Assembly: GCA_964293305.1 (NCBI GenBank)
Contig: CAXYYO010000011.1
Span: 24,894-88,893 of the forward strand
Length of the DNA stretch: 64,000 nt
DNA from: CALAGJ01 sp964293305
GTDB taxonomy: Bacteria > Bacteroidota > Bacteroidia > Chitinophagales > Chitinophagaceae
Direction of reading: 5' to 3'
How positions within the stretch are numbered: the first letter of the stretch is position 1; each line of letters begins with the position of its first letter. The notes beneath the pieces were generated by a model, which saw only the letters and a program-made list of their open reading frames with translations, was not told the origin of the DNA and did no database searches. Position numbers and translations under genes: made by a program. This document shows, piece by piece, positions 51,777 through 60,772 of the stretch.

Positions 51777-53087
51777 ATGAAAGCAGGTAAATTAGAAAAG
51801 GATAAGGTTAATATTATAACGCTGGGTTGTAGCAAAAACCTAGTAGATAGTGAAGTGCTGAGTGGACAACTGGCTGCCAATGACATTCATGTTGTACATG
51901 AAAACAAAAAATTAGATCATAATATAGTTGTTGTAAATACTTGCGGTTTTATAGACAAAGCAAAAGAAGAAAGTGTTAATACTATACTCGAACAAGTAGA
52001 TTTAAAGCGTAAGGGCAGGCTTGATAAAGTGTATGTAACAGGATGCCTAAGTGAACGCTACAGAAATGATCTTGAACTTGAAATTCCTGAAGTAGATGCT
52101 TGGTTTGGCACTTTGGAGCTTCCTTTTTTATTGCAACAATTTAATGCTGACTATAAAAAAGAATTGCTTGGGGAAAGAATACTGGGCACACCACAGCATT
52201 ATGCTTATCTCAAAATAAGTGAAGGCTGTAATAGAACCTGTGCTTTCTGTGCCATACCGCTTATGCGTGGCAAACACGTAAGTAAGACCATTGAAGATGT
52301 GGTAGCAGAAGCAGAGGGCCTCGTAAAAAAAGGGACAAAAGAAATAATGCTTATTGCCCAAGAGCTAACTTATTATGGATTAGATATTTATAAACAAAGA
52401 ATGCTGGCAGATCTACTCAAAAGATTGAGTGATGTAAAAGGCTTGGAATGGATCAGATTACATTATGCCTACCCCAATAAATTTCCTCTGGAAATATTGG
52501 ATGTAATGAAAGAAAGAGATAATATCTGTAACTACCTCGATATGCCACTACAGCATGCTAGTAGCAATATGCTACAAGCCATGAAAAGGCAAAGTACAAA
52601 AGAAGAAGTAGAAGAAACAATAGCTGCTATACGCAATAAGATGCCGGGCATTTGTTTAAGAACTACACTAATAGCTGGATTTCCAGGAGAAACAAGAGAT
52701 GATGTAGAAGAATTAAAATCCTTTCTTGTAAAGCACCGTTTTGATAGAGTGGGCATTTTTACCTATAGCCATGAAGAAGGTACAGGCGCATATACTTTAA
52801 AGGACAATATACCTGCAGAGGAAAAGCAAGCAAGGGCACAGGAGATAATGGAAGTGCAACAGGATATAAGCTATGAAAAAAATCAGGAAAAATTAGGCAA
52901 AACATTTAAAGTAATTATAGATAAAAAAGAAGCCGGAAGATATTTGGGCCGCACTGAATTTGATAGCGTAGAAGTGGATAACGAAGTAGTAATACATAGT
53001 AAACGAAAATTGACCCCCGGAGATTTTGTACAAGTAAAAATGACAAAAGCCTATGACTACGATTTGGAAGGAGAGATGGTGGAATAG
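51777..53087 (+). CDS. rimO: Ribosomal protein uS12 methylthiotransferase RimO
   Basis: A 436-residue radical-SAM enzyme that thiomethylates an aspartate of ribosomal protein S12. The UPF0004 domain carries cysteines C18, C56 and C90 (TLGCSKNLVDSE, VNTCGFID, TGCLSERY) for one iron-sulfur cluster, and the radical-SAM motif C151-x3-C155-x2-C158 (SEGCNRTCAFCAI) holds the other. A TRAM domain ends the protein. LVDSEVLSG and the CAIPLMRGKH sequence separate it from MiaB. The rnpA gene follows 45 bp downstream. Confidence 0.96.
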   Translation: MKAGKLEKDKVNIITLGCSKNLVDSEVLSGQLAANDIHVVHENKKLDHNIVVVNTCGFIDKAKEESVNTILEQVDLKRKGRLDKVYVTGCLSERYRNDLELEIPEVDAWFGTLELPFLLQQFNADYKKELLGERILGTPQHYAYLKISEGCNRTCAFCAIPLMRGKHVSKTIEDVVAEAEGLVKKGTKEIMLIAQELTYYGLDIYKQRMLADLLKRLSDVKGLEWIRLHYAYPNKFPLEILDVMKERDNICNYLDMPLQHASSNMLQAMKRQSTKEEVEETIAAIRNKMPGICLRTTLIAGFPGETRDDVEELKSFLVKHRFDRVGIFTYSHEEGTGAYTLKDNIPAEEKQARAQEIMEVQQDISYEKNQEKLGKTFKVIIDKKEAGRYLGRTEFDSVEVDNEVVIHSKRKLTPGDFVQVKMTKAYDYDLEGEMVE

Positions 53088-53132
53088 ACGATTTTTTTAG
53101 AAATAAAATGGTCTTTGGAATTAAAGTTCCAA

Positions 53133-53573
53133 ATGCCGAAACAAATTTTCTATACAATACTTACACATTTTTTGGCAGCATCATACACATATAATAAACA
53201 TCAAAAGCTCAAAAGCCGCAAAGTAATTGCCGCACTTTTTCAAAATGGTAAATCCTTACATGCATCCCCTGTAAGGGTTATTTATACTATAGAAAATAAG
53301 GAAGAAAATAACGCTTCCATTTCCAAAGCAGCAGTGAGTGTAAGTAGCAGACATTTTAAAAAGGCAGTGCAGCGCAATCGTATTAAAAGGTTACTAAGAG
53401 AATGTTGGCGTTTAGAAAAAAATAAGTTGGAATCTGTGTTAATTGCTCATCAACTAAAAGCAACTCTTTTTTTTGTTTATACAGGTACACAAATGCCGGA
53501 GCTGGTTGAAATCAATCAACAAACAAAAAAACTCATAGAAAGAATTTCAAAAACAATTTCATGCGTTGGCTAA
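53133..53573 (+). CDS. rnpA: Ribonuclease P protein component
   Basis: A protein of about 146 residues, the protein subunit of RNase P. The family signature is SSRHFKKAVQRNRIKRLLRE (about 70-90), preceded by KHQKLKSRKVIAALF. The N-terminal 20 residues before YNKHQKL are not typical, so the true start may be later; the ATG at 53133 is the first in frame (a TTG at 53115 is less likely). It overlaps yidD by 13 bp, the usual rnpA-yidD order. Confidence 0.9.
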   Translation: MPKQIFYTILTHFLAASYTYNKHQKLKSRKVIAALFQNGKSLHASPVRVIYTIENKEENNASISKAAVSVSSRHFKKAVQRNRIKRLLRECWRLEKNKLESVLIAHQLKATLFFVYTGTQMPELVEINQQTKKLIERISKTISCVG

Positions 53574-53791
53574 AAAAAATTACTGTATATCCATTCTTAC
53601 TAATAATAAAAATTTATCAGTACGGTATATCACCTCTACTTGGACCAAAATGCCGTTTTACTCCCACATGCTCCCATTATGCAGCAGCAGCTTTTAAAAA
53701 GCATGGACTGCTAAAGGGTTTTAAGCTTTCTATAAAGCGCATTAGTAAATGTAGACCTGGTGGTGGACAAGGTTATGACCCGGTGCCATAA
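53561..53791 (+). CDS. yidD: Membrane protein insertion efficiency factor YidD
   Basis: A 76-residue protein with the conserved core YQYGISPLLGPKCRFTPTCS, HYAAAAFKKHG, and RISKCRPGGGQGYDPVP. It is an amphipathic inner-membrane-associated helper of YidC. It overlaps the end of rnpA by 13 bp. Confidence 0.95.
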   Translation: MRWLKKITVYPFLLIIKIYQYGISPLLGPKCRFTPTCSHYAAAAFKKHGLLKGFKLSIKRISKCRPGGGQGYDPVP

Positions 53792-53820
53792 TAATTATAC
53801 CATCGTACAAATTTTAAAAT

Positions 53821-53849
53821 GAAATGAAAGGAATATTTTATTTCATTTC
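53821..53849. terminator. Weak hairpin between convergent yidD and pafA
   Basis: GAAATGAAA / TTTCATTTC (53821-53829 and 53841-53849), AT-rich, overlapping the last codons of pafA. Confidence 0.35.
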
Positions 53850-55487
53850 TATTACTTTTCCAACACAGCTATTTGGCATTTGAATGTGTAGTAATGCTGC
53901 AAGGGTAGGGGCTATATCGGCCATTGATACAGGCGCATTTGTTTTTCCGGGTTTAATTTGCCAACCATACCAAACCAAAGGAATATGTGCATCAAAAGGA
54001 TTCCATAAGCCATGTGTTGTACCAATAGCATAACCATCTATATAGCCAGGTTTTAATACAAATTGTACATCCCCGCTTCTTTGTTGATTATAGCCATTGG
54101 CAATCATGTCTTTCAATTTAGATGGTAATGTTGTTTCCATCAATTCATCTAATGGGAATGCCATTTGTACACTATTGTCCTGTAGTAATGTATGGATAAC
54201 AGTTTTATTTAAGTCTTCAATATCAAAATCTGCAGAGTCAATTTTATCATGATTATAATATAACTGATAGTTTGAAATAGTTTCCACAATTGATGCCACT
54301 CCTGTTTTATTAAACAAAGCACTATTAATTTCTTTTAAAACAGCAGCATCATTAAAAAGACCGGCAGGCATATTTTGTTCTTTCAAATATCCGGGCACAT
54401 GTGCCACACCATGATCAGCACTTAAAAAAAACAAATAATTTCCTTTGCCAATTTTGGCATCTAAAAAATTAAAAAAATCCGCAAGCTGCATATCTAATCG
54501 GGCATATAAATCTAATAACTCCCATGAGTTTGGACCATAACTATGGCCTGCATAGTCAGGACTGGAAAGGCTTACAGCCAAAAAATCTGTTTCACCATGC
54601 ATGCCCATTTGCTCCCCTGCAATGGCTGCTTTACTCATTTCTAAAGTTAATGTATTGCCCCAAGGCGTAGTAGAAATTTTACCATAATCCTTACCAATAT
54701 AATCGCTCAGTAAATGGGGAAAAGCCGTATTTGTTTCTTTACTAAAGCGACGCTCATACAATTCATCATCCTTACTACAATATTTTGGATAGGTATCAGC
54801 CGACATACTCAAATTCCAATTTAATGCATAGAGAGAATCTACAATTTTTCTTTCATTAAATTTTGATGCCCATTCGGGCAATGCCGACATTTTATAATAA
54901 CTACTTGTAATAAAATTACCAGACTTACTATCATACCAATACGCTCCATTGGCACCATGACCGGCAGGTAAAATTGCACCCCTGTCTTTGATGGCAATGC
55001 CTACTACTTTACTTCTTCCATTTGTAGATAGTCGCAATTCATCAGTAATCGTATTGGCCCACATATTCTTTGGACTCATTGCGCCAGCAGCTTTATTTTC
55101 ACTACCTATTACAGACACGGTATTATCGTCTGTACAATAAACATCGGTATGATTTTTTGCATCATACCATTCATTGCTGATAATGCCATGTAGCGCAGGC
55201 ACACTGCCTGTGTAAATGCAAGTGTGTCCGGCAGCCGTTACAGTAGGCGTGTAAGGAATCATTGTGTTTTCACAACTATAACCTTCTAGAAGCAAACGTT
55301 TAAAACCTCCATTTGCCTTATAAATATTATAGTAACGATAGAGGTAGTCCCACCGCATTTGATCTACCACCATACCCACAACCAATTTTGGCCTATTGGG
55401 TGTATTTACTGTATTGATATTGGTCGATTTCTGAGCAGCGGCAGAAAAACAGATAAAACAACAAAAAGTATAAAATATATTCTTCAT
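53838..55487 (-). CDS. pafA: PafA-type alkaline phosphatase
   Basis: A 549-residue secreted phosphatase of the alkaline phosphatase superfamily, resembling PafA of Elizabethkingia. Signal peptide (to about 18, SAAAQ). The first metal ligand is in VVGMVVDQMRWDYLYRYY (D42), the nucleophile threonine in PTVTAAGH (81-88), and later zinc ligands in FFLSADHGVAHVPG and GTTHGLWNPFDAHIPLVWYG. PafA enzymes hydrolyse phosphomonoesters in the periplasm and release phosphate. It is convergent with yidD and divergent from nrnA. Confidence 0.88.
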   Translation of the reverse strand: MKNIFYTFCCFICFSAAAQKSTNINTVNTPNRPKLVVGMVVDQMRWDYLYRYYNIYKANGGFKRLLLEGYSCENTMIPYTPTVTAAGHTCIYTGSVPALHGIISNEWYDAKNHTDVYCTDDNTVSVIGSENKAAGAMSPKNMWANTITDELRLSTNGRSKVVGIAIKDRGAILPAGHGANGAYWYDSKSGNFITSSYYKMSALPEWASKFNERKIVDSLYALNWNLSMSADTYPKYCSKDDELYERRFSKETNTAFPHLLSDYIGKDYGKISTTPWGNTLTLEMSKAAIAGEQMGMHGETDFLAVSLSSPDYAGHSYGPNSWELLDLYARLDMQLADFFNFLDAKIGKGNYLFFLSADHGVAHVPGYLKEQNMPAGLFNDAAVLKEINSALFNKTGVASIVETISNYQLYYNHDKIDSADFDIEDLNKTVIHTLLQDNSVQMAFPLDELMETTLPSKLKDMIANGYNQQRSGDVQFVLKPGYIDGYAIGTTHGLWNPFDAHIPLVWYGWQIKPGKTNAPVSMADIAPTLAALLHIQMPNSCVGKVIEMK

Positions 55488-55740
55488 TATGGCAAAAATA
55501 GGGCTTCAAACTATCAAGTATTATCTATTCATAAAGATGTAATATGAAAATAAAATCCAAAAAAATTATTCAACCTTATGGTTTTCTAAATATTAATATA
55601 AACATCACCTGAGTTTTACTCTCACCTAAACACTGCTCTTAAATACGCAGTTCTATTTGATTGGAGCCCTTTTTTAAATGAGATTACTACTGTTTTGAAT
55701 AGCCCAATTAATTTTCAGACGCCCCTCTCTATAAAAATCA

Positions 55741-55772
55741 TTTGAACTTCTAGTCTAAAAATTGCACTTTTG
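55741..55772 (+). promoter_or_regulatory. Promoter of nrnA
   Basis: TTTG at 55741-55744, a 20-bp spacer and CACTTTTG at 55765-55772 (one base off TAnnTTTG), ending 9 bp before the ATG at 55782. Confidence 0.5.
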
Positions 55773-55781
55773 CGCCCATTT

Positions 55782-56789
55782 ATGCAAAATGCATCCGCTT
55801 TTTATCCAGTATTATCTACTCCAAAGAGGGTTGTAATTACTATGCACCAGAAGCCCGATGGGGATGCCATGGGGTCTGCACTGGGTCTTTTTCATTTTCT
55901 TAAAAAAATGGAGCATGATGTGGTGGTGATTTCTCCCACAAACTGGGCTAAATTTTTAAGCTGGATGCCGGGATGTGAAACAGTGGTAGATTTTGAAAAA
56001 AATCCATCAAAAGGGCAATCCCTACTTGATGCAGCTGACATATTATTTTGCTTAGATTTTAATGCATTCCACCGCACTAGAAAAATGGAGGAAATGCTGC
56101 GGAATTTTGCCGGTATCCGTGTTCTTATTGACCATCACCAGCAGCCTGAAATTTCCTATTTTCAGTATGGCACTAGCAATGTAGATAAAAGCAGTACCTG
56201 CGAAATGGTGTTTGATTTTATTATGGAATCTCCCTGGGCAGCATCGATGGATAAAACGATTGGTACCTGTCTTTATACCGGTATAATGACTGATACAGGT
56301 AGTTTTAGATTTAGTATAACAACGCCTGATGTGCATCGTAAAGTGGCTCACCTGCTAGAGCTTGGTGTAAAACATAGTATTATTCATGATAATATTTTTG
56401 ATACCTATTCGGAAAATAGGTTGCGGTTTATTGGAAATGCACTTTTAAACAGAATGGAAGTAATGTATGACATGAACACTACATTGATGTACATTCCTAA
56501 AAAAGATATTCTCAGGTATGAAATTACAACCGGAGATACCGAAGGTCTCGTAAATTATTTACTTACCATAGATGGTGTCAGATTGGCCGCTTTACTCATA
56601 GACCGTATTGAAGAAAGAAAATGGAGCTTTAGAAGTAAAGGAGACTTTGATGTTAATCAATTTGCCCGTACGCATTTTAATGGCGGAGGTCATAAAAATG
56701 CGGCAGGTGGAAGAAGTGTAGATAGTTTTGATGACAATATCAGCAATTTTAAGCAAGTGATTGAACTATATAAAAATCAATTACAATAA
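55782..56789 (+). CDS. nrnA: DHH-family oligoribonuclease/pAp phosphatase NrnA-like
   Basis: A 335-residue DHH/DHHA1 protein that degrades short RNA or DNA fragments and, in many relatives, 3'-phosphoadenosine 5'-phosphate. Motifs are HQKPDGDAMGSALGL (motif I), DILFCLDFN, IDHHQQPE (the DHH triad), DTGSFRFS and the C-terminal GGGHKNAAGG. The start is set at the ATG at 55782; a TTG at 55770 lies within the -7 promoter element. An FKBP lipoprotein gene follows after 48 bp. Confidence 0.9.
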   Translation: MQNASAFYPVLSTPKRVVITMHQKPDGDAMGSALGLFHFLKKMEHDVVVISPTNWAKFLSWMPGCETVVDFEKNPSKGQSLLDAADILFCLDFNAFHRTRKMEEMLRNFAGIRVLIDHHQQPEISYFQYGTSNVDKSSTCEMVFDFIMESPWAASMDKTIGTCLYTGIMTDTGSFRFSITTPDVHRKVAHLLELGVKHSIIHDNIFDTYSENRLRFIGNALLNRMEVMYDMNTTLMYIPKKDILRYEITTGDTEGLVNYLLTIDGVRLAALLIDRIEERKWSFRSKGDFDVNQFARTHFNGGGHKNAAGGRSVDSFDDNISNFKQVIELYKNQLQ

Positions 56790-56837
56790 TTATAATTAAA
56801 CCAATTGAACATTTTTTTAAATAATAAAAACTATAAG

Positions 56838-57782
56838 ATGAAACAAGTTTTCTTGGCCTTTATGGCTATTGCCATGCTGGCATCCTGTAATGTAAACTAT
56901 GATAAAGCTAAATCTGGCTTAATCTATAAAATTTTCCCTGGAGATGGTAAAGACACTGCCTATGCCAAGCCAGGCGAATTTGCGAAATTTCATATTTCTT
57001 ATATATTGTCAGAAAAAGATTCTGTAATCAATAATTCTTTTGGTCATGTGCCAAATTATTCCGGTATAGATACTTCTAAAAGGAGTGAATACTCTGCCAT
57101 TGAAATTCTTCCTATGATGCGTGTGGGAGATAGTGCAATTTGTATTATAAGCGTAGATACATTAGTAAGTCGTGGTATGGTGAATGGCTATAACGATCAA
57201 TTGTTTATAAAAGGAAGTAGTATCAAATGCTCTATCAAATTATTGCAGTTGTTCAAAACTGAAACAGATCTGATTGCAGATTATCAAAAAGAAATGGACA
57301 CTGACAAAGAGCGTGAAATCAAACAAATTGAAGCCTATATGGCAAAAAATAATCTCAAAGGTATCCGTACAAAAAATGGTGCTTTTGTAGTTATTGAAAA
57401 TGTTGGTGATACTTCCATGAAAGCAGATAGTGGCATGCAGGCTTCTATAAAATACAAAGGATATTTAATGTCTGATAATAGTAAAGTGTTTGATACAAAT
57501 ATGGATACTAGTAAAGGAAAAACTGAAGCATATCCTGTAGTTGTAGGTACACATTCAGTTATACAGGGTTGGGATGAATCATTACCATACTTTGGTAAGG
57601 GTGGCAAAGGAAAAATACTTGTGCCTTCAGCTTTAGGTTATGGTCCACAAGGAAATGGTCCAGATATTCTTCCATATAGCACACTTGTATTTGATATAGT
57701 AATTGAAGATGTAACTGTGGCACCAAAAATGCCAAGCAGGGGTATTCCACAAGGTATAATGCCAGAAGGTGGAGCAGAATAA
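56838..57782 (+). CDS. FKBP-type peptidyl-prolyl isomerase lipoprotein
   Basis: A 314-residue lipoprotein with lipobox LASC (Cys17). The first half (about 30-150) looks like a degenerate FKBP domain; the C-terminal half (about 190-300) is a full FKBP domain (ASIKYKGYLMSDNSKVFDTN, VIQGWDESLPYFGKGGKGKI, VPSALGYGPQG, STLVFDIVIEDV). It is likely a periplasmic or outer-membrane folding helper. The start is the ATG at 56838, which gives a proper lipoprotein signal. A strong terminator follows at 57801. Confidence 0.9.
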   Translation: MKQVFLAFMAIAMLASCNVNYDKAKSGLIYKIFPGDGKDTAYAKPGEFAKFHISYILSEKDSVINNSFGHVPNYSGIDTSKRSEYSAIEILPMMRVGDSAICIISVDTLVSRGMVNGYNDQLFIKGSSIKCSIKLLQLFKTETDLIADYQKEMDTDKEREIKQIEAYMAKNNLKGIRTKNGAFVVIENVGDTSMKADSGMQASIKYKGYLMSDNSKVFDTNMDTSKGKTEAYPVVVGTHSVIQGWDESLPYFGKGGKGKILVPSALGYGPQGNGPDILPYSTLVFDIVIEDVTVAPKMPSRGIPQGIMPEGGAE

Positions 57783-57800
57783 ATTTATTTTATAAATATT

Positions 57801-57824
57801 AGCCCCGCTATGGCGGGGCTTTTT
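57801..57824 (+). terminator. Rho-independent terminator after the FKBP gene
   Basis: Stem AGCCCCGC / GCGGGGCT with a TATG loop and a T-run. An ATG in the loop is in frame with elaA but is not a plausible start. Confidence 0.92.
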
Positions 57825-57836
57825 AATTTTACACCC

Positions 57837-58292
57837 ATGCAAATTGATTGGATACTTTATAGCTTTAATACACTTACACCTGCTCAGTTATATGCAATAA
57901 TGAAGCTTCGAAGCCGCATTTTTGTGGTGGAGCAGAACTGTGTATATCTAGATGCAGATGATAAAGATGCTTCTTGCTTTCATTTATGTGCATGGCATGG
58001 TGAGCTACTTGTAGCTTATACCAGGCTTGTGCCATTGGGTATTTCTTACACTGACTATCCATCAATCGGTAGGGTAGTAGCTGCTCCAGAATATCGGGGA
58101 CTTAAATTAGGTAGAAAGTTGATGGAAAAATCAATAGAACACTGTTTGGAAAAATTCGGATTTATACCCATAAAAATTAGTGCCCAGATATATCTAAATT
58201 CTTTTTATAGCAGTCTTTCTTTCATGCAAACCAGTCAAGTTTATCTCGAAGATAATATTGAGCATATAGAAATGATTTATTATCCAAAATAA
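57837..58292 (+). CDS. elaA: ElaA-family GNAT acetyltransferase
   Basis: A 151-residue GNAT of the ElaA type: LYAIMKLRSRIFVVEQNCVY and LDADDKDASCFHL at the start, SIGRVVAAPEYRGLKLGRKL as the acetyl-CoA loop, and ISAQIYLNSFYSSLSF near the end. The substrate is unknown. The start is the ATG at 57837, just after the terminator of the previous gene; TAATTTTA at 57824-57831 is a near-match to the -7 element and would place the mRNA start almost at the ATG. Confidence 0.88.
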   Translation: MQIDWILYSFNTLTPAQLYAIMKLRSRIFVVEQNCVYLDADDKDASCFHLCAWHGELLVAYTRLVPLGISYTDYPSIGRVVAAPEYRGLKLGRKLMEKSIEHCLEKFGFIPIKISAQIYLNSFYSSLSFMQTSQVYLEDNIEHIEMIYYPK

Positions 58293-58319
58293 ACCAATAT
58301 TTTTACCAAAGATTTCTTA

Positions 58320-59243
58320 ATGAAAACATGTATAATGAAGTCAATTATAGGTTTTATAATTTACATTAATATTTTATTTACCACCATAAATGCACAAGAA
58401 AACATTATAGGTGGTGTCAAAGGAATGTTTGAAATTAGTGCTACTTTAGGGGCAAATAGTTTTTTGGGCGATATTGGTGGTACACGTGGAGAAGGGGCAC
58501 CTTTCATCAAGGACTTTACTGCAAGTACTACATCGCTGCTAGGTGGAGCATCTATAATGTATCATCCAACCTATTGGTGTGGTATAAAAGCAGGTATAAA
58601 CTTTACCAGTGTAAACGCTGCAGATAGTCTTATCAAAAATGAAGGTGGCCAGGAAAGATGGCGTTATTATAGAAATGCAAGCTTTAGAAGCAGCATTACA
58701 GAAGCCTATTTTGGTGTTGAAATTTACCCTTGGATGATGTTTGAAAATGAGGCTGAACTTCATGTTATCGAACCCTTTGTTGGAGTGGGTGCAGGCGTAT
58801 TTAATTTCAACCCAACCGCAGAGTTAAATGGGCAGGTAGTAGAACTTCAACCACTTAGCTTAGAAGGGCAGGGTTTTGAAGAATATCCTGATAGGGAACC
58901 CTATCAACTCACACAGTTTTATATTCCATATTCCTTGGGTGTAAAATTCTATCTCGACAATCGTTTTTCATTATCTACAGGAATACAATTTAGAAAAACA
59001 TTTACAGATTATATTGATGATATTAGTACTACTTATATTGACCCCGTATTGTTTGACAGTTATCTAACATTAGATCAGGCAAATCAAGCTAGGCAATTGT
59101 ATAGCCGCAGTCTAAGGCCAGAAAAGGTAAAACCTGGTGGAGAAAAAGCTAATGCGAATAGTAACGATACTTATTCTACAATTTTCTTGAGTGTAAATAT
59201 TCGCTTAGGAGAATATTTTAGAAATAATAATGGATATAAATAA
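58320..59243 (+). CDS. Outer-membrane beta-barrel protein (DUF6089-like)
   Basis: A 307-residue protein with a signal peptide (to about 26, TINAQ), then beta strands with the MFEISATLGANSFLGDIGG opening common to a Bacteroidota outer-membrane family, further barrel-like strands (GIKAGINFTSVN, EPFVGVGAGVFNF, YSLGVKFYLDNRFSLSTGIQ) and a long polar loop before the last strand (IFLSVNIRLGEYF). An ATG at 58335 is an alternative start. Its function is unknown; small barrels of this kind are often structural or transport-related. Confidence 0.7.
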   Translation: MKTCIMKSIIGFIIYINILFTTINAQENIIGGVKGMFEISATLGANSFLGDIGGTRGEGAPFIKDFTASTTSLLGGASIMYHPTYWCGIKAGINFTSVNAADSLIKNEGGQERWRYYRNASFRSSITEAYFGVEIYPWMMFENEAELHVIEPFVGVGAGVFNFNPTAELNGQVVELQPLSLEGQGFEEYPDREPYQLTQFYIPYSLGVKFYLDNRFSLSTGIQFRKTFTDYIDDISTTYIDPVLFDSYLTLDQANQARQLYSRSLRPEKVKPGGEKANANSNDTYSTIFLSVNIRLGEYFRNNNGYK

Positions 59244-59349
59244 TTGTTTATACAAAAGGTCAGGTAAAATATATTTTGAAATCCCTGTTATTATCTTATC
59301 AAAAATTCGGCTCTTTAATCAATCATTTTAAGCATCTATATCCTTTTTC

Positions 59350-60681
59350 ATGAAGCAAAAGCTCACTCTGTTTGACTTTACCATGATTGTAACCGGCTTG
59401 GTTATTGGCATGGGCATATTTCGTACAGCAGCCACGTCAGCAAAGGCAGCCGGTAGCCCCGATGTATTTTTTACAGCATGGATAGCAGGAGGTATAATAG
59501 CACTTTGCGGTGCGCTCACTTATGCAGAAATTGGGAGCAGATACCCGGTAAATGGCGGCTATTTTCGCATCTTCTCTTATACCTATCATCCTTCAGTAGC
59601 ATTTGCTATAAACTGTATTATTTTAATTTCAAATGCAGCATCCCTTAGTGGTGTGGCACTTATAGGTGCAGGATATATATGCAGTGCATGGATACCCGAT
59701 GCAACCAATATCATTAAAGTACTTATTGCCATTGCAGCTATTCTTATTTTTTATGGGGTAAATATGATGGGTCTAAAAATGAGTGCTCGTACACAAAATG
59801 TACTCATGCTCATTAAAATATCCATGTTGCTACTCATAATAGCTGCATTGTTTTTCCCTTCAGTACATGCAGAGCAAAGTCAAGAATTCAACAATTTTCA
59901 TACAGATAGTTTTTCTTGGATAAAAGCATTAGGCATGGCAATGGTAGCTGTGTCATTTACCTATGGGGGCTATCAGCAAACCATCAATTTTGGGAATGAA
60001 GTAAAACAGCCGGCACGCATGATACCCCGTGGTATTTTTATAGGCATCTTTATCATTATTTCACTCTATCTCCTAGTCAATTTTTCCTACTATAAAGTAT
60101 TAGGATTTAAAGCACTTACAGAAAATAATGAAATAGCCGGCATTCTCGTATCAAAGCTAATTGGGACAACTGGCAGCAAAATATTTTCGCTTCTTTTATT
60201 CCTTTCTGTGCTGGCTTATGTTAATGCATTGCTCATGAGCAATCCACGTGTAATGCAAGCAATGAGTGAGGATGGGGTGCTACCAAAAATTTTTAGTTAC
60301 CAAACCAAGAAAAGAAATGCATTGGCAGTATCACTTACAGCATTTGCAGCTATATGTATTGTTATCTTATTCTTTTCACAAGAGTTTGATGAAATATTAG
60401 GATTTACTATTTTTCTGGATTGCTTTGGAATGGCTACATCAGCGGGTGCCATTTTTAAACTTCGAAGAGAAACAAAGCATTTAGATGGAACAGGTATTTT
60501 CAAAATGAGGCTATATCCTTTATTGCCAATTGTATTTATTACTGCTTATAGTTTTATTGCCATCAGCATTGCCATCAGCGAACCTAATGCAGCAAAAACA
60601 GGACTTCTTGTAATGGCCGTATTTGTATTGTTGTATTTTTTATTGAAAATATTTAAAACGAAAAGCACTCAAAACCAATAA
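59350..60681 (+). CDS. APC-family amino-acid permease
   Basis: A 443-residue permease with about 12 membrane helices. The APC motif lies in helix 1 (MIVTGLVIGMGIFRTAA), followed by GALTYAEIGSRYPVNGGYFR, FTYGGYQQTINFGNEVKQPA and NPRVMQAMSEDGVLPKIF. The cargo is probably an amino acid, but it is not readable from sequence. It lies between two outer-membrane or chaperone genes without operon-like spacing, and is convergent with clpB. Confidence 0.88.
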   Translation: MKQKLTLFDFTMIVTGLVIGMGIFRTAATSAKAAGSPDVFFTAWIAGGIIALCGALTYAEIGSRYPVNGGYFRIFSYTYHPSVAFAINCIILISNAASLSGVALIGAGYICSAWIPDATNIIKVLIAIAAILIFYGVNMMGLKMSARTQNVLMLIKISMLLLIIAALFFPSVHAEQSQEFNNFHTDSFSWIKALGMAMVAVSFTYGGYQQTINFGNEVKQPARMIPRGIFIGIFIIISLYLLVNFSYYKVLGFKALTENNEIAGILVSKLIGTTGSKIFSLLLFLSVLAYVNALLMSNPRVMQAMSEDGVLPKIFSYQTKKRNALAVSLTAFAAICIVILFFSQEFDEILGFTIFLDCFGMATSAGAIFKLRRETKHLDGTGIFKMRLYPLLPIVFITAYSFIAISIAISEPNAAKTGLLVMAVFVLLYFLLKIFKTKSTQNQ

Positions 60682-60710
60682 AATATTGAGTAGTAATACT
60701 TCAATATTTT
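60680..60710. terminator. Terminator between convergent permease and clpB
   Basis: Arms AAAATATTGA (60680-60689) and TCAATATTTT (60701-60710) are exact reverse complements with an 11-base loop. The hairpin is AT-rich but symmetric enough to serve both strands. Confidence 0.55.
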
Positions 60711-60772
60711 AAGTATAGTGCTGTTAACTTTTACTTGCAAATTTTATGCATTTGTTTCACCTGGGTGAGCGC

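Noticed and set aside
57810..57836. ATG in the terminator loop as the start of elaA
   Set aside because: It lies inside the hairpin that ends the FKBP gene; the ATG at 57837 gives the normal family start.
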